Source: Cololabis saira (taxonomy: Eukaryota > Chordata > Actinopteri > Beloniformes > Belonidae). Taken from it: a DNA stretch of 64,000 bases. Below, one piece after another: positions 1-12,800 of this stretch. A model generated the notes under the pieces. That model was not told the origin of the DNA and did not search any database. It worked only from the letters and a program-made list of their open reading frames with translations. Position 1 is the stretch's first letter. Each line of letters begins with the position of its first letter. Both the position numbers and the translations under genes were made by a program. The stretch is from positions 3,609,625-3,673,624 of the forward strand of contig NC_084599.1 in the NCBI RefSeq assembly GCF_033807715.1, given 5' to 3'.

Positions 1-533
1 GCTTGCCGATTTATGGCAGCCTGGACCCAGCTATAAAGAGCAGGCTCCCCCCTTTCTCACTCTCTATTCTCTTTTTTCCTCCTCTCTTGTTCCTAAGGTC
101 TCTTCTACCTCGGACCTGTCCACGGACCCATTTTGTGAGCTGTTAAGAAAGGCCACAGCTCCTATTTTAGCATGAAGAGCTACTAGCTATGGGCCGGCTA
201 TCTCCATGATCGTGCCTGAAGAAGCATCTGGAGAAGGCAACCACAGTCTGCTGCGCTGCAACGAGTGACCCGCAAACGTTCTAAGCCCCAGATGAGTCGA
301 ACGAGGGACACTTGCATGCCTCGACATGAACGCCTTTGGACCGACCTGGAGCTGAAGGAGGCCCAGCTGCTGTGCCCATGCTGCATCCCCTCATCCACAC
401 TGGGATGAGGAGAGCAGGAGAGAGAGAGAGAGAGACGCTCTTTACCAGGATCACCTGCGGAGCGTTACCACCCAGCTGTTCATCAAGGAATGCTGACCGG
501 CCAGACCCAACCACCCTTTTCTTCAATTTTTAT
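1..533 (+). repeat. Unassigned dispersed repeat, copy 1
   Basis: This stretch is largely alignable to 10905-11402. Shared landmarks include AGAGCAGGCTCCCCCC, ACCTCGGACCTGTCCACGG, GCTACTAGCTATGGGCCGGC, and GGATCACCTGCGGAG. I see no intact coding frame and cannot assign a family. Confidence 0.8.
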
Positions 534-669
534 TTTTGCCGTTACTACACACATTAGTCAACAGTTGAAGAATGATAATTGTATTAATTGTATTAATATT
601 AATATGTATATTAATATTTTTTGTAGAACTAGGGAAAATCCGACTATATACATGTGTGTGTAAATATAC

Positions 670-670
670 A

Positions 671-725
<55 letters not shown>

Positions 726-726
726 A
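670..726. repeat. AT dinucleotide microsatellite
   Basis: Almost uninterrupted TA repeats in the gene B intron that runs off the left edge. Similar tracts lie at 1309-1362, 9831-9875, 29605-29631 and 41277-41346. Confidence 0.95.
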
Positions 727-993
727 ATAGTATTATTATTAATATTACAGCTGCCCTAGACGACAGATTTTGGACACCCCTGATGTAAAGGGACATCTAA
801 AACCTCCAAGACACTGGTTCTCAAGTACTGACTTTGGAAGCCTCTGTGCTATGTTGTCTTCTACTGATTCTCCCTTTAAAAAACATTCATTGTCAACAAT
901 ACTGTAATTTAGTGCTTTTGTATATTAAACCTAAAGTAGAAATATTATATTTACTTTAATTTCCATAAAAAGAAAGGTCAAATTCCAACCTAC

Positions 994-1127
994 CTGATCC
1001 TCTCCTAGTCCTTCAGTGTGATAGGATATCAGATGTTCTTTGGTGTCAAATGGTAGATCAGTGAACTGGTCAGCGAAAACTGTATTTGCTCCTCCACACT
1101 GACAGAACAGCAGAAAAAGAGGCAGGA
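994..1127 (-). CDS. dsg2: Gene B exon 12: membrane helix end and juxtamembrane anchor
   Basis: 134 bases, phase 1 to 0. It encodes [12 protein letters not shown] and [19 protein letters not shown]. The Cys-X-Cys pair just inside the membrane corresponds to the pair that is palmitoylated in human desmoglein 2. This is the last gene B exon in the window; bases 1-993 are intron and repeats. Confidence 0.9.
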
Positions 1128-1302
1128 CTGCAAGGAGAAGGAAACATTTTAAGCAAATATTTAAATTTTTCCTTTTAGACATAAAAGCAAGAGATCATAT
1201 AAGATAAAAGAACACAAATCTATGTCACATATACAGTATTTTGCTTGTTAATCAGAGTACTACTTTCTTCAAAAACACAGTTTTTCCGAATTCATGGGCT
1301 TA

Positions 1303-1371
<69 letters not shown>

Positions 1372-4300
1372 ATTTGGCTGACACATACATATATACACAG
1401 TCACATACTATTACAGTCATGAACATTTGTGAGGTAAATAAAATTAATTGTAATTGTTTGATAGATACATACGTGTTTATTAGATACAAAGAAGGTGATT
1501 ATTACACATTAAGCCTGAATTATGGTTAAACCAACGCAGAGCCGCCCTACGCCGTTGCCGTGACGCCGTCGTGAACCCTTCGGACTTCTCCGTCACTCCA
1601 TTTCGCCGCGTACCCCCCCAGAGCACTAGTTGATACTTTGTTTAGCTTCCGGCTTTTCCGGTCAGAGTGAATCAAAGAGATAAGGACAACTATTGTGCAA
1701 AAAAACAAAACAAAAAAAAAATCACACACACACGAAGAAAAGAGCGCTGAAAGTTCACTACTGCTTCACGAACCGGAACCGGAAATGCGTTGCTACCAAG
1801 CAAACCAATCACAGCCCTCTCGGTCTGCGTTGGGTCTGCGTCGCCTCGACGCGTAGTTCCATTTTTTGGGAGGTGCAGGTCAGGCTACGTCGTAGGCTAT
1901 GGAGAGACTCCCGCGTACCCTACGGCATAGGTTTAACACAGAACCATAATTCAGCCTTTACACTATTCATGAAGGTTGAACTTACACAGCAGTAAGCAGA
2001 ATGCTGATAGGACCAGGCCGATGACTCCTCCAGAGACCTTAGAGGCCGTGGTTTCTAGTCTGTCTGCCATCACACTGCAGTCCTCTCTTCCCTCACAGGT
2101 GCATACGTCCACAGAAAAAACTTCATTGGCTGGACAGGCCAGGCCCTGAGCATCCATCACCTCTATCTGGAGCTCATATGTACCAGGCCACAGCTCCTCC
2201 TGAGAATGAAGTGCTACCGTCGTTTCTGGAGACGACATAAAACAGAAATGTCTAACACACGACATACTATCGTTGAAATTCTTGCAGTCACAAGTACCAC
2301 AGTATAGACATAAAGCCTGTGATTAGACTCTAATGCAGGGGTCACCAATCCACCTCGAGGACCAGGATTGGTGACCCCTGGTCTTAACTATAACAGTTTT
2401 TCTTACCATTGATGACTTCTGGATCCCAGGTGCCTTTTGTACCATCAGGTATGATTGTGAATGTGAATGGAGCTGCGTTGGGACTGAAGTCTTCATCAAA
2501 ACCAGTAACATAGACTGTTTTTTTATCTGAGCACAGGCTGGTGTGTGTGGTGGCCAAAGTAGGACAGTGGTCGTTGGAGTCAGTGACTTGGATGGCTATT
2601 GTTCCCGTGGCCGTCTTCGATGGTATATCTGAGAATGAAAACAGATACGTTTGTGAAAAATCTAATAGAAAAATGTGGTCTGGTGTTTCCCAGCCCGGGT
2701 CCTCGGGGCACACTGTTATGTTTCCCTGCTTCAGCACACCATGATACCAATAGCTGTGTCATCAACAAAGTTCGCGAGACCTTTGTGACAAGCTAATGGG
2801 AACAATTCATTATAATCTGGTGTGCTAAAGCAGGGGAACGTCTAAACCAGGAGTAGGGAACGCTGGTCCTAGAGAGCCGTAGTCTTGCATGTTTTGGATA
2901 TCTCCTTGCATCAACACACCTGATTCTGATTAATGATCGTCATCAGCTTCTCATTCAGGTCGGTACAAGTGTGTTAGTGACACAATCCTTTGTATCAGGG
3001 TGTATCAGGGTGTGGAGAGAAACATCTAAAACAGGGGTAGGCAATTCCGGTCCTCGAGGGCCGGTGTCCTGCATGTTTTAGATGTTTCCCTGCTTTAACA
3101 CACCTGATTCTAATTAATCATCGTCATCAGCTTGTCATCCAGGGCTGCACAATTCTGTTAATGACACAGGTACTTTTATCACGGTGTGCTGAAGCAGGGT
3201 AACATCTAAAACATGCAGGACACCGGCCCTCGAGGACCGGAATTCCCTACCCCTGATCTAAACATGCAGGACTGCAGCTCTCTAGGACCAGGGTTCCCTA
3301 CCCCTGTTTTAGATGCTACCCTGCTCTCTGAATTTCTTATGCAACTCATGAATGTACAGTTGACAAATCATTAGTAGGAAAAACAAAAGCGCTTTATATA
3401 CGGTACAATTTGATATAAAAGATGAGAAAGGAATATTTGATTTTGAGAAAGATGTTTACCTTTGGTCATGGCCAGAATTTTGGCAATGTAGACACCGTTT
3501 ACCAAGAAGGGTGACTCTCGGTCTGGAGCCTTGTTGAGTTTAATTTCAGCTGTGTCTTCATCAACAGTAAACCAGTTGTCTGGATCAAAGGCTTTGGCAT
3601 AACTGGAACAATAAAGAATAAAAAGAGTAACAATTTGGAGAGTGTTTTTTTCTTTTCTTTTTTGAATACAAGCTGTGTTTAAAGGAGCATGAGGCTCCTT
3701 TTAAGAAATGAGATTCGTTAGCGCCACCCTTCGCCACGACGGCCGTCGGGGGTACTGCAGCCAACAGTGAAGCCGGCACGGGAGAACGGGGAGAACGCGC
3801 ATGCAGCGTCATGTGACGTCACATCCGCAGGACAGCGCGGGAAATTCCGCCCCAGCACTGCAGCACATTTTGCAGCACACAGCCTGTTCAAGGCAACGGA
3901 GAGATACACTAGAGGGCTCATTCTTTTTGGTTTGGAACGCTTCATCTGACATTATTACTAGAAAACTTAAAACATATACGAATTATTTTCATAAATCCTG
4001 CCTCCATCCTGCCTCAAGCTCCTTTAAGGTATTTGTTTATAACAGGGGTGGCCAACCCTGGTCCTCGAGAGCCACACTCCTGCACGTTTTAGATGTTACC
4101 CTGCTTCAGCACACCTGATTCTAATTAATGGTCCTAAGCATCAAGGTCTGCACAATTCTGTTGATGATAAAGTTACTTGTATCACGGTATGTTGAAGCTG
4201 GGTAACATCTGAAACATGCAGGAATGCGGCCCTCGGAAAACTGTATTTCCGACAAGGCAATGTTTAAATTCATCCATCCAAAAGGGGAAAAAAGAAGTGT

Positions 4301-6532
4301 TGTTCTAGTACGCAAGTGTTTCCAAACCCTGGTCCTCGAGTGCCACTGTCCTGCATGTTTTAGATCAGGGGTGTCGAACTCCAGTCCTCGAGGGCCGGTG
4401 TCCTGCATGTTTTAGATGTCTCCTTGCATCAACACACCTGATTCAAATTAATGGTCGTCACCAGCTTGTCATCAAGGTCTGGACAGCTCTGCAGCTACTT
4501 TTATCATGGTGTGCTGAAGCAGGGAAACATCTAAAACATGCAGGATTGGGCCCTCGAGGACTGGATCCCGACACCTCTGTTTTAGATATTACCCTGCTTC
4601 AGCACACCGTGATACAAGTGGCTGAGTCATCAACAGAATTGTGCAGGCCTTGATGACATGTTAATTAGGACCATTCATTAGAATCAAGTGTGATGATGAA
4701 TGGAAACATCTAAAACAGGGGTTGTCAGTTCCGGTCCTTGGGCCTCCCTGTCCTCCATGTTTTAGATGTTGCCTTGCATCAACACACCTGATTCTAATTA
4801 ATGGTCCTCATTAGTTTGTCATCGAGGTCTGTACAACTCTGTTGATGACACAGCTCCTTGTATCTCGGTGTGCTGAAGCAGGGTAACATCGAACAAGCAG
4901 GACAGTGGGCCTCGAGGACCAGGGTTGGGAAACACTGGTGGACAACTCTTTTGGTGACACAGCTACTTTTATCACAATGTGATGAAGCAGGGAAACATCT
5001 AAACATGTTGGATAGGGGCCCTCGAGGACCAGGGTTGGCCACTCCTGTTTTATAACATTTTGTGAAATGCAAACATCTAAAACAGGGGTCACCAACCCTG
5101 GTCCTTGGGGGCCCATGGTTGTGCATGTTTTTTCGATCAGTGGTGTTCACTCTTGGTCCTCGACAAGCACTGTCCGGCATGTTTACCTTGTCACCAAAGG
5201 AACTATGCAAGCCTTGATGACAAATTGGCGACGACCACTAATTAGAATTAGGTGTGTTAAGGCAGGGAAACATCGGAAACATGCTGGACAGCAGCTCTCG
5301 AGGACCAGGAATGAAGACCACTGTTTTAGAATGCTACCCTCCTTCAGCATACAACTGGCTAGTTTCCACACTAGTGTCATTGACAGAGTGGTGCAGACAT
5401 TGCCCTCAAGTTCGTGATGACTATTAATTAGAATCAGGTTATGCTTATGTATAGCAACATTGAAAACATGCAGGACAGTGGGCACTGAGGACCAGGGTTG
5501 GGGACCACTGCTCAAGAGCACCTATTCACCATGTTTTAGATCAGGGATGGGCAACTTCGGTTCTCAGGGGCTGCAGTCCTACATGTTTTAGTTCTTTCCC
5601 TGCTTTCAACACAGCTAATTCTGATCAATGGTTCTCACCCGCTTGTCATGAAGGTCTGCACAAGTCTGTTAATGACACAGTTATTTGTATAAGGATGTGG
5701 GGAAGCAGGGAAACATTAAAACAGTGGTCTTCAACCCTGGTCCTCGAGATCTACTGTCCTGCATGTTTTAAGCTACTTTCACATAGAACATGGCACACCG
5801 CCGGGGTGGCGCTGAATCGGGTCGGCGCAGGTGGGAGCAGAGTCGGTGGCGAGTGGGCGCAGACTTGGCGCAGAGCAGCGAGTTGCAAGTTGCTTGGCGA
5901 CCGAAAAAAGGTTTTCCGGTCTGGCGCCGTTTTCCCACTCGTTTGGATGTACAGTAGCTACAGCTCGGTTTGCAAAATGCATCTGTCCCTGCTTTAAAGA
6001 AAAGCCCTGGCTTTAGTTCTTCTTCTGAGGAGGAGGAGAAGAGCAGCAGCAGCAAGGAGGGGATGGGTCCATGAAATCCTCATGAGAAGACAGGATTTGG
6101 GGGAATGCACAACTACCAGCATGCACCCTACACTGGATAAAAGTGCCAATAGGCTGGGGGGGGGGGGGGGGTGATTTAAAGCCCCAGATAAACTTGCTGT
6201 TGGGGCTTGCGTTCGCGTCCGTTCATGTCCGTTTGCATGCACCACCAACTGCAATGTCGCTCGCGTAGTACGCGAGGAGAGCGCGTGGTACCGGCGGTAA
6301 CCGATAGGGGGCAGTAAGCAGAGCAACAGTTGGAAAAGTGATCAAATATTTAGAAGTAGCGGTAGTAGCCCTCGCAGGCGGTGGGTTGCCTCCTCCTACT
6401 TCTCCCCTCTGTGGGGATGCCGGTGGCCTGGGTTCCGGGCTCTTCCGTGTCGGCCTCTGGTCTCGCGGGTGGCGGGGTTGCTCCCCCCCCTCCCCCACTA
6501 TAGATACACTTCAGGTGGAGCTTTGTTTGGTT

Positions 6533-6610
<78 letters not shown>

Positions 6611-6785
6611 AGCGGTAGCGATAGCTTAGCTCAGATCTCAAGATTTAGGTCGATTGCTGTTATTGTTCTGGTTGGCTCCGTGCCGGTTTCGTGCTTTGTT
6701 TGTGTTTTTTTTGTTGCAGATTTCCAGTGCTTGACGTGTGTCTCCGTGTGTTCCTGCTTCCTGGATTGGCAGTGGAGGTCGTCAC

Positions 6786-6816
<31 letters not shown>

Positions 6817-9800
6817 AAAAAAAAAACACTGGGTTTGTATGTGTATATTTATGTATGTGTACGCATATGTGTGCGTATATATATGTATATATATTAAATA
6901 TAGTAATAATGCACACATATACACTTTTGGTTTCTACCGTCATGGTATCAATCAATAATATGTGTGCAGACAAGGTAAAAAAAAAAAAAAAAAAAAAGAT
7001 ACTGCATATCAGCCCAGTTACACCACTGCTGTCAGTGTTGCTCTTCCATCAGGTATTTTGTTAGTTCTTTCCAGCTCGTTTGACTGTTTAAAATCCACCA
7101 CAGTAAAATTTGTGCTCTCACAACAGTTTCTTTGCTCTTTGCCCTTACCCCCACCTGGGCCTCTCTGATCACATCTGCATCATGCTGGTCCCTGTCCACC
7201 ACCCCCCACTACGAAGCTCCAAACCCACACAGAAAACCATCTCTGTGTGGCCCAATGACGGAGACTTTGTACTGCAGGACTGCTTTGATTGTACAGACTG
7301 GCAGGTCTTTAGATGAAGACTGATGACTGGCACTTGTGCGGAGTGTCATGTGCTACCCGAACCAGAAACCCTGGCTGAATGCAGAACTCTGTTCACTACT
7401 GAAGGCCAGGGATCCCCCCTTCAGGTCCGGAGACACACAGAGACTCAAGCCCCTTTCACATAGAACGTGCAAAGCGGCGACCACCGCCGGCTTTCCCATT
7501 CATTGTGTATATGCTACCGCGGTGCAAGAGCGGTCCGCTCTGCCGCCGAGCTCGGTGGCGCGTAAGAGGGCACCTACCACGGCGTTGCGCCACGCCTGCC
7601 TGCGCCTAAATTGAAAATGTTTTAATTTCACCGCGCTGTGACGACATCTCGGCGCGTCCAATAGGAGAGAATGTGGTGGAGTGTGAAAAAACTTGCAGGT
7701 TGGTGATCAGAGACGATCAAGATGGAGGAAAAAATTATCTTGGCTGTGAGTATGTGTGAGGAGCTGGTGGATACAAGACTGCAGGCCTATCGTGACCTCA
7801 ATAACCCCCCCCCCCCCCCCCCTCTGGTCATCCCGCTTCTGCTTCCACATGCCTGTTTGGATGTCTGCTGTGTGCTTCCTGACGTCCCCGACCCCCCAGT
7901 CTGGCTTCCGGTAGGAGGGTCCCCCCTTATGAGCCTGGTCCTGCTCAAGGTTTTTTCCCTCCTAAAGGGGAGTTTTTCTTGCCACTGTTTGGCTTAAGGT
8001 TTTTCTCCCACTAGGGGAGTTTTTACCTGCCATTGTTTATGTAATAATTGCTCGGGGGTTTATGTTCTGGGTCGCTGGAAAGCGCCTAGAGACAACTTTT
8101 GTTGTATTAGACGCTATATAAATAAAATTGAATTGAATAAAAAGGGACAAAAGTGGAGAGAAATCTCCCAGAATTTGGACATGCCAGGTGTATTTAAAAA
8201 TGGAACGACTCTGTATTCCCCCTAATCCTGTCTTGCCATGAGGATTTCATGGACACATACCCTCCTTGCTGCTGCTGCTCGTTTCCTCCTCCTCAGAAGA
8301 AGAACTAAAGCCAGGGCTTTTCTTTGAAGCAGAGACAGATACGTATATGTGAAAGCAGCTTCAGGAGGGCTAGGAGAGAACTGACTGCAGGCCTAAGCCA
8401 CATACGCAGAGACGATTCAGGGACATTTCTCTTAAATCAGTCTGCTAGGCACTAACTCCGAGCGTGTTAAAGGGAGAGTTTTTCCTTTGCAGTCAGCTGG
8501 TGTTGCTCGAGGGGATCAGGGATTGTATCAAAGAAAGGTTTTGATGCAAGCTGATGGTTTCATTAGCAGAACAATGATTATTTTATTGGCTTTGTATTAA
8601 CTGGACTAATTTGGAAAGATTAAAACTGTATTGTTGAAGTGCCTTGAGACAACATTTCCTTGATTTGGTGCTATATAAATAAAGGTGAAGTAAATTGAAT
8701 TTAACTTACTTGACATCTTCCGCTGGTTTTCCTGTATCTGGATTAGTAGCAGCAAACACAGTGAGGGTGCCATTTTCTGGTAACTCATCTGGGTCCTCAG
8801 ACACAGGAACGTTCTTGGTGCTGGGAAGGAATGCTGGACCTTCTGGAACATTATTCACTGATATCTTAATAGGATAGCTTTTGGCTGGTTTTTTGGGTTT
8901 CGGCTTTTTTCCTGGTCCTGGTTTGACGCCTGGCTTAAGTCCAACACCCACTCCAGGTCCAACTCCAGGTCCAACTCCAGGTGCAACTCCAACCCCAACA
9001 CCAGGTCCAACACCAGGTCCAACTCCGACTCCAGCACCAGCACCAGTAGCAGGCCCACCACCAGGATTAACCCCAACTCCAGGACCAGGTCCTCCTTGAG
9101 GTTTAAGTCCTGCATCTAGTCCGACATCGACCCCAGCATCCAGGTCCACGTCTAAATCTACTCCCACGTCTACCCCCACATCCACATCTACTCCCACGTC
9201 TACCCCCACATCCAGATCTACTCCCACGTTTACCCCCACATCCACATCTACTCCCACGTCTACCCCCACATCCACATCTACTCCAGCACCAGCTCCAGCA
9301 CCAACACCAACACCAACACCAGCACCAGCACCAGCACCAGCCTGAACATCCACATCCATCAGTAGAGGACCCCCCTTTGCAAAAGGAGCCACATTCTTAA
9401 CGAGCAGGCCAAGCTCGAGATTTTGTAGTTCTTCAAAATCCACTGCCTAATTTGGTCCAGATGCATGACAGATGAAATTGAAAGTGAAATAAGGAAAAGG
9501 AAACAGGAATAGGAAGAAAACAGCCAAATATGTTACAAAAAAACACATAATAAATGATTAAAATTCACATGTAAAACTGAAATACCTTGATCAGCTTCAG
9601 GATGCCCTCGTTGGTTTCTTTGTCCGTCTCAATGGAGAACAGATTGTCCTCATTTCCTTTGGCAATTTCAAAGACAGTCAGCCAGTTGTCTGTGTGTTCA
9701 AGGTCTTTGTCCAGAGCTTTGATCCTCATCACAACAACATCAGCAACATTTTCATCCACTGAGCCACTGTACTGCAGAAAACAAAACACAAAACACAAAG

Positions 9801-9826
9801 ATGTAAAGAAGTAACATGTTGGTCAA

Positions 9827-9859
<33 letters not shown>

Positions 9860-12800
9860 TTGTATATATATATATATTATGTGTTTGGATCAAGCCAGAG
9901 GTTGTACATTTGATGCTTATACCCGATTAGAACCTGTATGGATGAGTTATAATAATTTCCTGGCCAGATTCAGTGGAGAGGAGATGCTGCATGTTAATCT
10001 CACTAGGTCAGTATTTTGCAGTCAATTGATTTTTCCTGATACACACTATGCCAGAGTTTTCCAACCCCGGTCATCAGAGTACATTGTCCTACATGTTTAA
10101 AATGCAACCTGGTTTCAGCATTCATGACATAAATTGAAAGTTGTCATCAAGATCTTCACAACTCTGTTGGTGACACAGCTACTTTTATCACAGTGTATTG
10201 AAGGAGGATAGCATCAAAAACCCTGGTCCTAGAGCAGGAGTGGGCAATCCTGGTCCTAGAGGGCCGCAGTCCTGCATGTTTTACATACTACCCTGCTTCA
10301 GCACACTGTGACACAAGGAGCTGTGTCAACAACAGAGCTGTCCAGACAAGCTGGTGACGAGCGTTAATCGGAATCAGGTGTTGGGCCACAGTCCTATGTG
10401 AACATGGGAAGCCTTAATTTGAACTTTAGCCTGGGATATACTTGCTGTGGTGTAGGTTCACGTCCGTTCGCGTGCACCACCAACCGCAACGTCGCTCGCC
10501 TAGTACGCGCGGAGAGCACGTCGTACCGGCGGTGACCGATAGGGGGCAGTAAGCAGAGCAACAGTTGGAAACGTGAATAAATATTTAGTAGCAGCGGTAG
10601 TAGCAGTAACATATTAGATGATACCATTGGATGATGTAGGAGATTATAACATTGCTTTGGTTGCAATCTCGGCAAAGGAAACGGCGCCGGCGACCTCCGC
10701 ATCGTCACTTGTGGCCAGCTGTATCTGACCGGGACCAGCGCCACTAGCAGCCACAGCAAGAACTGCAGGTCGCGTACGCGCTAAGTGTCTTTTTGGGAAC
10801 GTGCACGTCAACGCGTCAAATGAACGCAGGATACGCGTGGCGGCCATGAAGCGTACACGTACGCGGTCTGAACTGCAAGTATATGGACCCCAAACCACAG
10901 GAGGGGCCGCAGTTGCAGCCTGGGCCCAGCTATGAAGAGCAGGCTCCCCCCTCTTTCTTTGTCTTTTCTCTTTTTTTCTTTCTTGCTCTCTTGCTCCCAG
11001 GGTCTCTTCTACCTCGGACCTGTCCACGGTCCCATGGAGTTCTCTGTGAACTATGAAGAAGGCCACAGCTCCTATTTTAGCATGAAGAGCTACTAGCTAT
11101 GGGCCGGCCTCCTCCATGATCGTGACCAAAGAAGCGTCTGTCTGGAGAGTGATCCACGAATGTTCTGAGCCCCAGATGAGCCGAATGAGGGACCCTTGCA
11201 TGCTTCGACGTGAACGCCTTTGGACCGACCTGGAGCTGAAGGAGGCCCAGCTGCTGTACCCATGCTGCACCACTCATCTACACTGAGATGAGGAGAGCAG
11301 GAGAGAGAGAGCCGCTCTTTATCAGGATCACCTGCGGAGTGTAACCACCCAGCTGTTCACCGAGGAACTCTGACCGGTCAGACCAAACCACCTTTTTCTT
11401 CAAATACAAACATCCACGTAAGAGGCTGTTTTGTGTCTGGACAGAGAAACATAGTTAACACATGTAACAAGTTTAGTTGCGTTGTAAGCTGGACCGTTGA
11501 TCCTGTCACAACTGTTTATTAGTTTAAGTGTGTTTGTTTATTTTATCGTTTGTCTACTGTTGCATCCACGTTGCTGGATCTTGATCACATGTTCTTCCAC
11601 AACAGAAAAAAAAGCCCTTCCTCATATCCCAGTTGAATAACCAGAGCGCACGTGCAAATTTAGTTTCACATTGGTGCATCTCTGTGTGGGAAACATCAGA
11701 AGAACTTAAATTATTCTAGTGTCCTGGATTTTACTTTTCTTCTCTCATTCTCTCCTCTTGTTCTATTCCATTTTTACCTATGGTTGAGGTTATTTGATGC
11801 CTTCTCACTTGGACTAAACTTTAGGAAAACCCTGTTCAGTCCTGGCTTGTCCTGCATCCATAGTAAACTAAAGTTGGTGGGTAGTTATTTTGTGCATTTT
11901 CATATATTTTTTATTTCAAGTAATATCAAATAGTTGTTTATCGATAAAGATAATGAACAGAAAGACAGCGGAACATTGTCACCTCTGTTATGGACTGTGG
12001 TAGATTGCAATATATAATCAAATCTGTGTGACTTAATCAAATTACACATCAGGTTTTATTATCTTCTGACATCAGTTTCTTCCATCCAATTTTAGTTTCT
12101 GATGCAAAGTCCCACACTGCTATTGCTGTATGGATATTTACAAGTTTAGGCCTATTCTTTACCTCAGATTTTTCCAGAGTGGGAATGTTGTCATTTATAT
12201 CTAGGACCTTTATCTCCACGGTCCCTGTCCCTGTTAGACCTCCTGGTCCTCCTCCCATATCAGTTCCCATTATGACCAGTTTGTAGAAGTCATATGTCTG
12301 TCAGAGTAAAAGAACAAGCAAAACTCAACAATTTTCCTCCTGTGATCTTTAGCAGAAAAGATCTGATGTCAGTCATATACCATAGTGTTTTATTTTCAAG
12401 GTGAAAAAGTAGCACAGGCCTAAATGAGCTTTTGATAATATTTTTTTACTGAAAAGTTGAAGCATATGTGCAGTGTCAGGTGTGCAGTCAGCATTACCTC
12501 TCTGTCCAGAGTGGGCTCTTTTACATATAGTTTTCCTGTCTTTTTATCTAAAGTGAACATGTGACCGGTTCCCTTTGGCTCCTGACTGATGATTTTGTAT
12601 GCGATCTCTGAATTAATCGTTCCAGGTTCATCAGCATCTTTACCTTCAATCTGCATAACAAAAGTTCCTGCAACATATCACACAATCAATCAAGCAAATA
12701 AAAATTAAAGGAGCAGGTATGTGGGAAAACAGGATAAAGTGATGTCAGAGAAGGGGAAGGTGATTAGTTTGACGTAAATACTAGTGGGGGGACTCGATTA

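Noticed and set aside
3718..3949. Overlapping short frames on both strands
   Set aside because: Interior of the TTAA-target MITE at 3683-4023.
6338..7064. Frames across the CA, poly-C and poly-A tracts
   Set aside because: Homopolymer and dinucleotide translation artefacts.
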